Assembly (NCBI GenBank): GCA_016795565.1
Contig: JAEUGW010000014.1
Coordinates: 62,001 to 126,000, forward strand
DNA: 64,000 nt
Direction of reading: 5' to 3'
Source of the DNA: Opitutaceae bacterium
GTDB lineage: Bacteria; Verrucomicrobiota; Verrucomicrobiia; Opitutales; Opitutaceae
Each line of letters opens with the position of its first letter. Position 1 is the stretch's first letter. The notes under the pieces were generated by a model. That model was not told the origin of the DNA and did not search any database. It worked only from the letters and a program-made list of their open reading frames with translations. Below are positions 8,631 through 16,654 of this stretch, piece after piece. The translations under genes and the position numbers were made by a program.

Positions 8631-9539
8631 TCAGTTCGCATTTCCGGGCAGAGTATCGAGGGCATGCAGCGCGACTGCAACCGCCGCGTTGCTGCCAATC
8701 GTCTCCCCCAGCACGGCGGGCACAATCTTGCAGCCCGCCAGCGCGGAGGGCAGGGCCTCGGCGGAGAGCGCGCGATGCATGGCCGGCACGAGCAAAGCCG
8801 CACAGCGTGGGAAATAGCCCCCAAGCACGATGCGCTCGGGATTCAGCGTGTCGATGAGCAGCGCCAGCGCCTCCCCCAACCGTTCGCCCGCCACATCCAG
8901 CACCTGCAGCGCCAGCGCATCGCCCTTGGCCGCGGCCTCGGCGAGATCCTTGAGCGTCACGCCCTGGTGCGGCCAGCCCATCTCTTGCGCCAAGCGGGCG
9001 ATGCCGCCTCCGCTGCAAAAACCCTCGAACGAGCCGCGCTTGCCGAAGCCCAGCGGGCCCTCCGGCCGCAGCCGGAGGTGGCCCACCTCGCCAGCGTCAC
9101 CCGTCGCGCCTTCGTAGAGCCGGCCGTTGAGGATCAGCCCCGCGCCCATGCCGGTGCCGGCCGTGAGAAAGACCATGTGCCTGCAACCCTTCCCCGCCCC
9201 GAAATGCCACTCGGCCAGCGCCGAGGCATTGGCGTCGTTCATCAGGTAGGCACGGCCGCCGAAGCAATCCGTGAAGGCGCGGCAAATCTCGATGCTCACC
9301 CAGCCGGGCAGATTCGGCGGGTTGAGGATGATGCCTCGCGCCGCATCGAGCGGACCGCCGCAGGAAATGCCGAATACCGCGTCCGGGCCGGGCTTGAGTC
9401 GTGCCACCGTCTCGCGGTAACGCGCGAAGATCGCCGCATAATCCGAGGTCGGAAAACGGTCCACTTCCTCCACCACGCCATTACGCAGCACGCTGACCGC
9501 ACACTTGGTGCCCCCGATGTCGATGCCGATGATTTGCAC
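8631..9539 (-). CDS. ROK family sugar kinase
   Basis: A ROK-family glucokinase/N-acylsugar kinase-like protein of 302 residues. I chose the GTG at 9539 because it is directly followed by QIIGIDIGGTKCAV, the phosphate-1 motif that normally sits at the N-terminus. The open frame continues upstream to 9635 into repeat-derived sequence. ISCGGPLDAARG and LTAGTGMGAGLILNG match the ROK sugar and ATP regions. The zinc motif CxCGxxGC is not evident; the place is taken by FCSGGG. It is coupled to the downstream SIS isomerase. Substrate: probably a hexose or heptose, not determinable here. Confidence 0.85.
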   Translation of the reverse strand: MQIIGIDIGGTKCAVSVLRNGVVEEVDRFPTSDYAAIFARYRETVARLKPGPDAVFGISCGGPLDAARGIILNPPNLPGWVSIEICRAFTDCFGGRAYLMNDANASALAEWHFGAGKGCRHMVFLTAGTGMGAGLILNGRLYEGATGDAGEVGHLRLRPEGPLGFGKRGSFEGFCSGGGIARLAQEMGWPHQGVTLKDLAEAAAKGDALALQVLDVAGERLGEALALLIDTLNPERIVLGGYFPRCAALLVPAMHRALSAEALPSALAGCKIVPAVLGETIGSNAAVAVALHALDTLPGNAN

Positions 9540-9593
9540 GGACGAAAAGACAACAGAGGCGGCACCACTAATCCACACTAATGACCAAGACAG

Positions 9594-9738
9594 GTTAGCC
9601 ACGGATTTCACGGATTCACGCGGATCAAGCCCCAATCAAACGGGCATTATTCGGAAGCCTGAAAACCATGAATCCCGGCTTCCCGGCTTCTGAATAGCCC
9701 GCTTCACATCCGTGTTAATTCGTGCAATCCGTGGCCAA
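9594..9738. repeat. Palindromic intergenic repeat (CCACGGATT type)
   Basis: Inverted arms TTAGCCACGGATTTCACGG on the left and a complementary ATTCGTGCAATCCGTGGCC on the right surround a variable centre. Shorter relatives of this repeat type lie at 35454, 37878 and 39133. It occupies the divergent gap between the ROK kinase and the sugar isomerase. Confidence 0.7.
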
Positions 9739-9758
9739 AAAGGCTTTCCTGTTTCCCG

Positions 9759-10556
9759 ATGTCCTATCGCCGCTCGTTCTCCACCCTCGGCTGCCCTGAA
9801 TATTCACTGGAGCAGGTGCTCGATCTGGCCAAACGCCACCACCTCGACGCAGTCGAGATCCGCGCGCTTTCGAACACGATCGACATCCCCGCCGTGCTCG
9901 CGGCCGCGTATGGCACGCCCGCCAAGCTCGCCGAGCGCATGAAGTCCGCCCCGGTGCCGATCGTGTCGCTCGACACCTCGCTGAAGCTGGCCGACAACAA
10001 GCCGGCCGACCGCGACGACTTCCTGAAATTCGTCCCCTGGGCCGAGGCCTGCGGCGTGCCGTGGCTGCGTGCCTTCGACGGCGGCAAGAACGCCGATGCC
10101 GCCACGCATCGGGCCATGGCCGACACCGTCGCGTGGTGGCGGGCCGAAAGACAAAAGCACGGCTGGAAGACCGACATCATGATCGAGACGCACGACGCGC
10201 TGTTCACCGCGGCGTCCATCAAGCAGTTCCTCGCGCTCGCTCCCGGCACGGGCATCCTCTGGGACAGCCAGCACACCTGGCGCAACGGCGGCGAGCCCCC
10301 GCTCGAAACCTGGCGCGGCATCAAATCCCACGTCGTCCACGTCCACGTGAAGGACAGCATCAGCCAGCCGAGTGCGAGGCACCCGTTCTCCTACGTGCTG
10401 CCCGGCGAGGGCGAGTTCGCCATGTCGCCGCTGCGTGCGGTGCTGGCGGCCGAGTTCACCGGCTGCGTCAGCCTCGAGTGGGAAAAACTCTGGCACCCGT
10501 ATCTTGCGCCCTTGGATGATGCCCTGGAGGCTGCGGCAAAGGGCAAGTGGTGGTGA
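9759..10556 (+). CDS. Sugar phosphate isomerase/epimerase (xylose isomerase-like TIM barrel)
   Basis: A 265-residue AP-endonuclease-2-type TIM barrel. The N-terminus (STLGCPEYSLEQVLDLAKRHHLDAVEIR) is typical of the family. Metal ligands are likely the E of IMIETHDAL, the D and H of ILWDSQHTW, the H of VHVHVKD, and the E of CVSLEWEK. The family includes inosose, hydroxypyruvate and ketose epimerases, so the exact reaction is unknown. The last 45 nt are odd: a second, differently spelled version of the same C-terminal end (LDDAL...WW-stop) lies 100 bp downstream at 10612-10656. Codons in the in-gene tail (GAT, GCA, GCT) are less GC-rich than in the rest of the gene. Confidence 0.85.
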   Translation: MSYRRSFSTLGCPEYSLEQVLDLAKRHHLDAVEIRALSNTIDIPAVLAAAYGTPAKLAERMKSAPVPIVSLDTSLKLADNKPADRDDFLKFVPWAEACGVPWLRAFDGGKNADAATHRAMADTVAWWRAERQKHGWKTDIMIETHDALFTAASIKQFLALAPGTGILWDSQHTWRNGGEPPLETWRGIKSHVVHVHVKDSISQPSARHPFSYVLPGEGEFAMSPLRAVLAAEFTGCVSLEWEKLWHPYLAPLDDALEAAAKGKWW

Positions 10557-10611
10557 GGTTTTCGTAAGCTGTGGGGCCCCGCCTTGGGCGCCGAAGCCTT
10601 GGCGAAGGCGG

Positions 10612-10656
10612 CTCGACGACGCGCTCACCGCCGCCGCGAAGCGCCACTGGTGGTGA
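10612..10656 (+). pseudogene. Orphan second 3' tail of the isomerase gene
   Basis: Fifteen codons that encode LDDALTAAAKRHWW and a TGA stop, against LDDALEAAAKGKWW and TGA at 10512-10556. Eleven of 14 residues match. The codons (GAC, GCG, CTC, GCC) look like those of the gene body. The spacer between the two copies contains a GCCGAAGCCTTGGCGAAGGC motif. The simplest reading is that this is the displaced original end of the gene, or the remnant of a lost tandem paralog. Confidence 0.65.
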
Positions 10657-10687
10657 GCGCTGCCATCAGGCGCATGGCCGCCAGAAA

Positions 10688-10710
10688 TTGGTAATCTATT
10701 AAACTACCAA
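10688..10710. promoter_or_regulatory. 23-bp palindrome, copy 1 (candidate operator)
   Basis: Arms TTGGTA and TACCAA-like ends with an AT-rich centre (left half TTGGTAATCTA, right half TTAAACTACCAA). It has the same length and outer bases as the palindrome at 28426-28448, differing at three positions. No gene begins directly downstream on the plus strand; the nearest gene is the minus-strand LuxR-type gene, whose 3' end faces it. Confidence 0.6.
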
Positions 10711-10750
10711 CGACCGAGATCGTCGCCGAGCCGCGGCGCCGCCTTGGAAG

Positions 10751-11065
10751 TCACCGCAACGCGGCCATGAGTCGGGTTCGCGAACAAAGACCAAATTTTC
10801 GCAGACATGCACTCACCTGATGCTTCACCGTCGGCTCCGCCTTGTTGAGCACAGACGCGATTTCCTTGTTGGAGAGCCCTGTGAGCAAATGCCCCAGCAC
10901 TTCCCGTTCGGCGGGCGTGAGGTCGGCCTGATCAAGGCGGTGGTGGCTGGCACAGGGGGAAACCGACATGCGCATGGGTGAGGGCGGGGCAAATTCACGG
11001 GTGTGCATACCAGAAAGATGTCTGCGCGGCTTTGTTGCCAGAGGCACTGGCGGGTTTGCAGCCAA
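10751..11065 (-). CDS. LuxR-type HTH DNA-binding protein, small
   Basis: Up to 104 residues, nearly all of the second half being a LuxR/GerE helix-turn-helix: LTPAEREVLGHLLTGLSNKEIASVL followed by VKHQVSACLRKFG. No receiver or ligand domain is present, so it is either a stand-alone HTH protein or the remnant of a longer response regulator. The start is uncertain; ATG codons at 11065, 11008 (MHTREF) and further in are possible, and none has a strong Shine-Dalgarno sequence. Its promoter would lie in the gap to the TlpA-like gene at 11127. The target genes are unknown. Confidence 0.65.
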   Translation of the reverse strand: MAANPPVPLATKPRRHLSGMHTREFAPPSPMRMSVSPCASHHRLDQADLTPAEREVLGHLLTGLSNKEIASVLNKAEPTVKHQVSACLRKFGLCSRTRLMAALR

Positions 11066-11126
11066 CCGCGCCTGATGGCGGACAGCGTCGCATGGCGCCG
11101 GTCGTGATATTCCGCGGTTGGCCTTC

Positions 11127-12128
11127 TCAGCCGCCGCGCTTTTTCAGGTCGGCGTCGGCTTGGGCTAGAGTGGCGCCGTCAATCTTGACGCCGGCTTTCG
11201 CCAGGGCGGCGTCGAGCAGAACTTCGCCCTTGAAATACCCGATCACGACATCCACCACCCGGCCTTCCCGGTTGATCACGAACTGGCAGGGGATGCCGGA
11301 CACGTCGTAAAGTTTCTTCGCGGCGCGCCCGTCACTCTTCGCCGCCGGATCGAAGGCCCAGATGATGTCGGGATAGTTCGCCTGGTTGGCCCTGACCCAT
11401 TTCTCGAAGTTTTCGCGCGTGTCGCCGGTGCAGGAAGCAATGACCACCACGCCTTCGGCCCGGTGCTTCGATGCCAACTGTTGGGTATGAGGCATGGCCG
11501 CCTTGCAGGGGCCGCACCAGGTCGCCCAGAAATCGAGCACGACGACCTTGCCGCGATAGTCGGCGAGCTTCACTTCCTTGCCGGACAGGTCGTGCATGGT
11601 GAAGTCGGGCGCCGCTGTTTTTCCGCTCCGCCACTTAGCCAGAAAGCCCTGTTGGTTCGCTTCCCGGTCGGCTTGGGCGGCGAGAACTTTCTTCACCTCG
11701 TCCGGCACGTCGGTGGCCTGCGCCAGCGCCGCTTTCAGCCCGGCCACCTTCGCCTTCCACGCGGCCGCCGCCGCTTCATCCACCACCGGCTTGTCCGGCA
11801 CGCCCTCGGTGTTCAGCGGCCCCCATTCCTTCACGAACCGCGGCGCAGACGGATGAAAGTAAAGGACGACACTCCATCGCCGGGGATCGGCGGGATGGTT
11901 CTCAATGAAGGCCAGCCCCAGTTCCCGCAGCCGGAGCGTCTTCTGTTCGGAATTCTGCGCCGCCTCGAGCCGGGTCATTTCCTTGTAGGGCTTGGGCGGC
12001 GGCGCCTTGACCACGGCCTCATAGGCCTGCCAGTCCCGGTCGGCGGGGCTGAGGTCGGCGGCCATCAACCCGGCCATGTTGGCCAGCAGCAGGGCTGCCA
12101 ACGTGATAAGGGAGCGCGCAGATTTCAT
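11127..12128 (-). CDS. TlpA-like thioredoxin-fold protein, exported
   Basis: A 333-residue protein started at the ATG at 12128, which gives a clean signal peptide (MKSARSLITLAALLLANMAG). The upstream extension of the frame is low-quality shadow. After a helical middle region, the thioredoxin domain carries VVVLDFWATWCGPCKAAMP, with the redox pair at about residues 204-208, and a cis-proline region SGIPCQFVIN. It therefore should act in the periplasm as a disulfide reductase of the TlpA/ResA type. It lies 46 bp downstream of the STN-type TonB receptor in the same direction and may be co-expressed with it, which is a common pairing in Bacteroidota-like loci. Confidence 0.85.
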   Translation of the reverse strand: MKSARSLITLAALLLANMAGLMAADLSPADRDWQAYEAVVKAPPPKPYKEMTRLEAAQNSEQKTLRLRELGLAFIENHPADPRRWSVVLYFHPSAPRFVKEWGPLNTEGVPDKPVVDEAAAAAWKAKVAGLKAALAQATDVPDEVKKVLAAQADREANQQGFLAKWRSGKTAAPDFTMHDLSGKEVKLADYRGKVVVLDFWATWCGPCKAAMPHTQQLASKHRAEGVVVIASCTGDTRENFEKWVRANQANYPDIIWAFDPAAKSDGRAAKKLYDVSGIPCQFVINREGRVVDVVIGYFKGEVLLDAALAKAGVKIDGATLAQADADLKKRGG

Positions 12129-12174
12129 AGGGTTGGATTTGTCGTGGTGTCTTGTCGGATTCCAAGCCCTGTGC

Positions 12175-15100
12175 TCACAACGGCTTCTTGATCGAGAGCC
12201 GGATGTCGCGCAGGCGGAGGTCGCCGTAGGTGCTGTAGCCGTAGATGGTGAGGGTTGTGTTATCCAGCGGCGGCTTGTGCCGGAAGACGTTGTAAACGGC
12301 AATTTGCACTTCCAGGCCGCTCAGCAGGCGGGACCGCTTCAGCCAACTCCGCCGCTCCCCGGACTCTTGGGTCACGAGCGGAAACCGATAGCTGAAGAAC
12401 AGATCGTGATAGGTCTGCGACGGAACCCATTCCCCGCCCTGGCCCTGTCTCGATCCCAGGAAAGCGATGACGGGCGGACCGATGACGTGCAGGCGCGGGA
12501 CATAGCGCGATGACCAGCCCACACTATAGCGGCGGTAGTCCCACACTAGGGTGGCGTTGCCGGTGAACTTCAGGGGAAAACTGCCATAGCCAAGGTAGTC
12601 CGACGCCGGAGAGCCGATGGTGTTCTGGCGGATGAAGCTGAGCCCAAAGGTGGCGAGGGCGTTGAAGTCGAAGTTGCCGAGGCGATTGGTGCTCTTGCGC
12701 CAGCGCAGGCTCACGTCCACGCTCTCGCTGAAGGTTCGCAGGAGGTTGACCGCACCGGTGTCAACGAGGGTGATCGGGCCGACGCCAAAGGGGTCGCCGA
12801 CGGGCACGGGACCGCGGGTCACGCGGCCGGGATAAAAGGCTTCGTTCTCCACTATAAATTGGGCCGACAGGTTCGAGATGTTGTTCTCCTTCTTGATATA
12901 CACGTAGTCCACGCCGAGCCGCAGGCCCTTGAGCGAGCCGGACTCGGGCTCGAAGACCACGCCCGCGCTGATCGTGTCGGAGGTCTCGGGTTGCAGGTCG
13001 GGATTGCCGCCGAAGGCGGTGAGCACGGGGGTGATCATGTTGCCGCGCCGGGGGTCGGAGATATTGAGCAGGCCGGGCGCCTGCACAGAAGGGGCGAGTT
13101 GGGAGTAGTTGGGCGGCACGAAGCCCTGGCTGTAGCTGGCGCGCAACAGCAGGCTCGAAACGGGATGGTATGTCAGGCCTGCCGTGGGATTGGAGGATTT
13201 GTAGGTGGCCGTGTTGGCGACAATGACCGGCGGCGTGAGAGGCACCGGCAGCACGGTGATGCTGCTCGTGCCCGTGTTGACCGTGAAATCCTCGAGCCGC
13301 CAAGCCAGTTGGAGATCGAGATCGTGGATCAGGCGCCAGCGATTTTCTTTCCCGACCAGCGGGATCTTTGCCTCCACGTAGGCGCTGTTCACCACGGTTT
13401 TCTTGCCCAAGGCCAGCGTTTGGTTGTCACGGTTCGGAAAGTTGGGAAAAACGGTATCGCGCAGCCCATCCTTGATGCCGTCCTGCCGACGTTCCAGGCC
13501 GACGGCGAGGCTGGGAGCGCCGCCCGGCAACCGCCCCACCGGTCCCGCCAGCCTTGCCGCGATATCGTTCAGGGTCCCCTTGCCGCTCCAGGTCTGCCGG
13601 CTTGTGTAGCGCGACATATCCCAGGGGATCAGGGTGCTGTCCACGAAGGGATTCAGGATTCCGGCGTTCAAATCGGTGGTGATGTCGGCGAGGGACAGGC
13701 TATTGACCGGATTGTAGAAGGCGTTGTTGCTGCCGGACCAAGTGTAGTCCGCTTGGGCGATCCAATCGAAGGGCAGCTTGAGCAGGAGGCCCGCCGTGAT
13801 GCGGCGAGACGTGTTGTGGCTCGACACCGGCGCCTCGCCGGCGATGGGCAAAGTCAGGTTGACTGAGGAGGTGAATGGGTTCCACAGCGCCGTGGCGGGC
13901 ACCGCTTGCGTGGTCATGGCGAGCATGTTGCGCGAGCTATGGTCGCCGGTGTAGGAGAACTCGCCGTTCAGCTCCAGCCAGGGCGTCATCTCGCGCCGGA
14001 TCGTCGCCATGAAGGTGGTCAGGCGCGGCGCGGTGCCGATGTCGGCGCGCAGGCCGTTGCGGATCTGCCGGGTGTCGGGCACATCGCGGTTAACCTGGCC
14101 GGCGTTGGCCCGCAGGGTCGCGCCCAAGGTGGCCAACGGAGTGGTGCCCGTGATGCCGTAGGGGATGTAGGTGATGGCCGAGCCGATCGAACCGCCGCCG
14201 TAGGCGGGCTTGAGTGTCAGCGGGAGCGTGCTGATGGAATTGATGATGGTCGGCGTGGCCCCAAGCCAGGATTGGGCGGGATTGCCCGTGGCCGCGATGG
14301 TGTTCTGGCGGATCTGCCAAGCGTAACCATCCATGAATTCGCGGCGATCCCGGGTTTGCAGGAGCTTCTGGTCGGAATAGCCCGTGGCTAGCATCACCTG
14401 TGTGCGCCCGCCCTCGAGCGAGAAGCCATAGTTCAGGTCCAGCTTCCGGATGGGCGCGTCCGTGTCGTCGGGATTCTGGTAAGTGGCCTTGAACTCGCCG
14501 CCGGAGTAATTGCGCTTGAGCACGATGTTGATGACCCCGCCCACCGCGTTGGCCCCGTAGATGGCCGAGGCGCTGGACGGCAGCACCTCGACGCGGTCAA
14601 CGGCCCCCAGGGGCACGGTGTTGATGTCCAGGCCTTCAAAGCCGCCATTCAGCGCGAGATTGCCGCCCGAGACCCGGCGGCCGTTGAGCAGGATCAGGGT
14701 CTGGTTTGTGCCCAGCCCGCGCAGGTTGACCGATCCCCGGGTCCCGCCGATGAAGATGCTCTGGTCGGCGGAATTTCCCGTCGTCTGCATCGGCAGGCTG
14801 CGCTTGATGAATTGCTCGAGGTTCACCACGCCGGCCCGGTCAATGTCGCGCGCGTCGAACATGTAGTAGGCCTGCGGATCGTTGACCGTGCGCGGCAGAT
14901 CCACGTTGCGCGAGGTGAAGGGCTTGGTCTTGCCGGCGGTGACCTCGAACGGGTCCATTTCGGCCACGATCTCCGCCTCCACCACGTAGGGCTCCATGTT
15001 CGTCACGTCGTCCGACGGCGACAGCCGGCGCATCCACTGGCGCCCGAGCACCACGTCGCTGCCCGACCGCACCTGCACCTGGGTGATGTGCAGGAGCTGG

Positions 15101-15612
15101 TAGCCCGGAGCGGTGACGGTGATGGTGTAGGCTCCGGGCAGGATCTCATTGAACACGAAATTGCCATCCGCGCCGAGCTCGGCGAGTTGGCCCGTCTCGC
15201 GCAAGCGGGCGCGGACGCCCTCGATTGCCCGGCCCTCGATGCCAACCAGCGTGCCGCGCACCGACGCCGTGGCCGCGGCGGACTTGGCCCGGCCGACCGC
15301 GAACTGGCCCGGCTTGCGCTCGCTGCTCACCAGACCGGTGTCCTTGAGCAGCAGTTGCAGGGCGTCGCGCGGTTCGTGGGTGCCGTTGACGGCGTTCGTC
15401 TGCACGGCGGCGATCTCGTCCTTCAGGTAGACGACCTGCACCGAGGCCTGCCTGATGAAAAGGTCCAGCGCGGCGGGAGCCGGTTGCGCGGGGATGTCAA
15501 ACGCAACGGGAACGGCGCGCGCGGTGGCGCCAAGCGACAGGAGCCAGATGGCAGAGAACAGGAGCTTAAAGCTAATCGCTGAAAGCTGATAACCCAGGGA
15601 ACGATTTTTCAT
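12175..15612 (-). CDS. TonB-dependent receptor with STN signalling domain
   Basis: A 1145-residue outer-membrane transporter. In order: signal peptide in the first ~35 residues, an STN (secretin/TonB short N-terminal) domain near residues 40-100, a carboxypeptidase-like regulatory repeat (RGTLVGIEGRAIEGVRA), a plug domain with RGLGTNQTLILLNGRRV and YGANAVGGVINIVLK, and a long beta barrel. The STN domain is what signals to a FecR-type anti-sigma factor, and a FecR gene lies immediately upstream. The protein ends in KKPL rather than the usual terminal aromatic residue. I chose the ATG at 15612. A candidate ECF promoter at 15650-15678 lies just upstream. The ligand is unknown. Confidence 0.92.
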   Translation of the reverse strand: MKNRSLGYQLSAISFKLLFSAIWLLSLGATARAVPVAFDIPAQPAPAALDLFIRQASVQVVYLKDEIAAVQTNAVNGTHEPRDALQLLLKDTGLVSSERKPGQFAVGRAKSAAATASVRGTLVGIEGRAIEGVRARLRETGQLAELGADGNFVFNEILPGAYTITVTAPGYQLLHITQVQVRSGSDVVLGRQWMRRLSPSDDVTNMEPYVVEAEIVAEMDPFEVTAGKTKPFTSRNVDLPRTVNDPQAYYMFDARDIDRAGVVNLEQFIKRSLPMQTTGNSADQSIFIGGTRGSVNLRGLGTNQTLILLNGRRVSGGNLALNGGFEGLDINTVPLGAVDRVEVLPSSASAIYGANAVGGVINIVLKRNYSGGEFKATYQNPDDTDAPIRKLDLNYGFSLEGGRTQVMLATGYSDQKLLQTRDRREFMDGYAWQIRQNTIAATGNPAQSWLGATPTIINSISTLPLTLKPAYGGGSIGSAITYIPYGITGTTPLATLGATLRANAGQVNRDVPDTRQIRNGLRADIGTAPRLTTFMATIRREMTPWLELNGEFSYTGDHSSRNMLAMTTQAVPATALWNPFTSSVNLTLPIAGEAPVSSHNTSRRITAGLLLKLPFDWIAQADYTWSGSNNAFYNPVNSLSLADITTDLNAGILNPFVDSTLIPWDMSRYTSRQTWSGKGTLNDIAARLAGPVGRLPGGAPSLAVGLERRQDGIKDGLRDTVFPNFPNRDNQTLALGKKTVVNSAYVEAKIPLVGKENRWRLIHDLDLQLAWRLEDFTVNTGTSSITVLPVPLTPPVIVANTATYKSSNPTAGLTYHPVSSLLLRASYSQGFVPPNYSQLAPSVQAPGLLNISDPRRGNMITPVLTAFGGNPDLQPETSDTISAGVVFEPESGSLKGLRLGVDYVYIKKENNISNLSAQFIVENEAFYPGRVTRGPVPVGDPFGVGPITLVDTGAVNLLRTFSESVDVSLRWRKSTNRLGNFDFNALATFGLSFIRQNTIGSPASDYLGYGSFPLKFTGNATLVWDYRRYSVGWSSRYVPRLHVIGPPVIAFLGSRQGQGGEWVPSQTYHDLFFSYRFPLVTQESGERRSWLKRSRLLSGLEVQIAVYNVFRHKPPLDNTTLTIYGYSTYGDLRLRDIRLSIKKPL

Positions 15613-15649
15613 GGTGTGCGGGATGATTGGTCGGAGACCCTTAATCAGC

Positions 15650-15678
15650 ACGACACCCTGCGTGGGTGGTCACCCCTA
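15650..15678 (-). promoter_or_regulatory. Candidate ECF-sigma promoter upstream of the TonB receptor
   Basis: On the minus strand: TAGGGG as -35, 16 bases, then GTGTCGT as -10, preceded by an AAAATTTT tract at 15687-15694. The promoter of the sigma gene at 17316-17344 has the same two boxes with the same spacing. The predicted transcript starts about 30 nt before the receptor ATG. Confidence 0.65.
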
Positions 15679-15695
15679 CGCAGGAGAAAATTTTC

Positions 15696-16649
15696 TCAGC
15701 GCGAAACGATGGTGAAGTAACCCTCGCCGCGACGGACAACGCGCAGGCCGAGGGGACCGGCGGACAACAAGTCGAAGAAGCCCTGGAGGTCGTCGAGGGC
15801 AAGGCTGCCGCCCAACTCGCGCGCGGCCACTTCGGGCACAACAGTCACCGTCTGGCCGTGGAATTCGGCAAAACGCGCGGCCGCCTCGGCGAGCGTCAGG
15901 CCGTTCAGCACGATGCGGCCCTGGCGCCAGGCCAGGACGTTCTCCTGTTCGGCGGCGGACAACTGGCGCAGCTCGCCGGCGGCCGAGATCTGCTGGCCGG
16001 GAGACAACCGGGCATGAAAATCCTCATGCTCGTAGGACACGCCCCCCTCGAGCAGCGTCACCTCGGGCCGCCCCGTCGCGGCAAGCCGGACGTTGAACTG
16101 CGTGCCCGTCACCCGGACCGTGCCGGCGGGCGTCTCGACGATGAAGGGATGCGCGGGATCCTTCGCCACGGAAAACCAGGCTTCGCCCTTTTCCAACCGG
16201 ACGTGGCGCCGGCCGTGGCGGAAGTCGGTGTGCAGCCTCGTCTGCGCGTTCATCTCCGCCCGCGAGCCGTCCGGCAGCGAGAGGGTGGAGCGTTGCGCGG
16301 CAACGGTCGCCACCTGCTGGGTGTCGCGGTAATAAGGCACGACCCAGACGAAGGCCACGGCGATGGCGGCGGCCAGGCCCGCCGCCGGCAACAGCCAGCG
16401 CGGCAGTCGGGAGCCGGTGACCGGCGCGGGCCGGGCCAGGGCAGAAACCTGAGCGAGAACGGGGAGAGACTCGGCCGTGTCATCGCAGATCAGCTGGTAA
16501 TGCTCGAAGGCCGCGCGGTGGGCGGGATCCTCGTCGAGCCAGGAATGGAGCGCGAGGCGGTCGGCGGGCGTGAGTTCGCCGCCGTCAAGCCGGGAGGTCC
16601 AGCGGGCCGCCTGCTCGTCAATGCGTTCGGAAAGGGAGGAAGGGTTCAT
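15696..16649 (-). CDS. FecR-family anti-sigma factor
   Basis: A 317-residue single-pass membrane protein. The cytoplasmic N-terminal part resembles the FecR N-terminal sigma-binding region (RWTSRLDGGELTPADRLALHSWLDEDPAHRAAFEHY). One transmembrane helix follows (LLPAAGLAAAIAVAFVWVV, about residues 86-104), and then the periplasmic FecR domain with LPDGSRAEMNAQTRLHTDF, TPAGTVRVTGTQFNVR and a C-terminal STN-contacting region. It should relay occupancy of the STN-type receptor to the adjacent sigma factor. It starts 5 bp after the sigma stop, so translation is probably coupled. Confidence 0.92.
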   Translation of the reverse strand: MNPSSLSERIDEQAARWTSRLDGGELTPADRLALHSWLDEDPAHRAAFEHYQLICDDTAESLPVLAQVSALARPAPVTGSRLPRWLLPAAGLAAAIAVAFVWVVPYYRDTQQVATVAAQRSTLSLPDGSRAEMNAQTRLHTDFRHGRRHVRLEKGEAWFSVAKDPAHPFIVETPAGTVRVTGTQFNVRLAATGRPEVTLLEGGVSYEHEDFHARLSPGQQISAAGELRQLSAAEQENVLAWRQGRIVLNGLTLAEAAARFAEFHGQTVTVVPEVAARELGGSLALDDLQGFFDLLSAGPLGLRVVRRGEGYFTIVSR

Positions 16650-16654
16650 GGGAA

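Noticed and set aside
10557..10611. Attachment site of a tyrosine integrase
   Set aside because: No integrase, tRNA gene or larger island lies nearby; only the short spacer separates the two gene ends.
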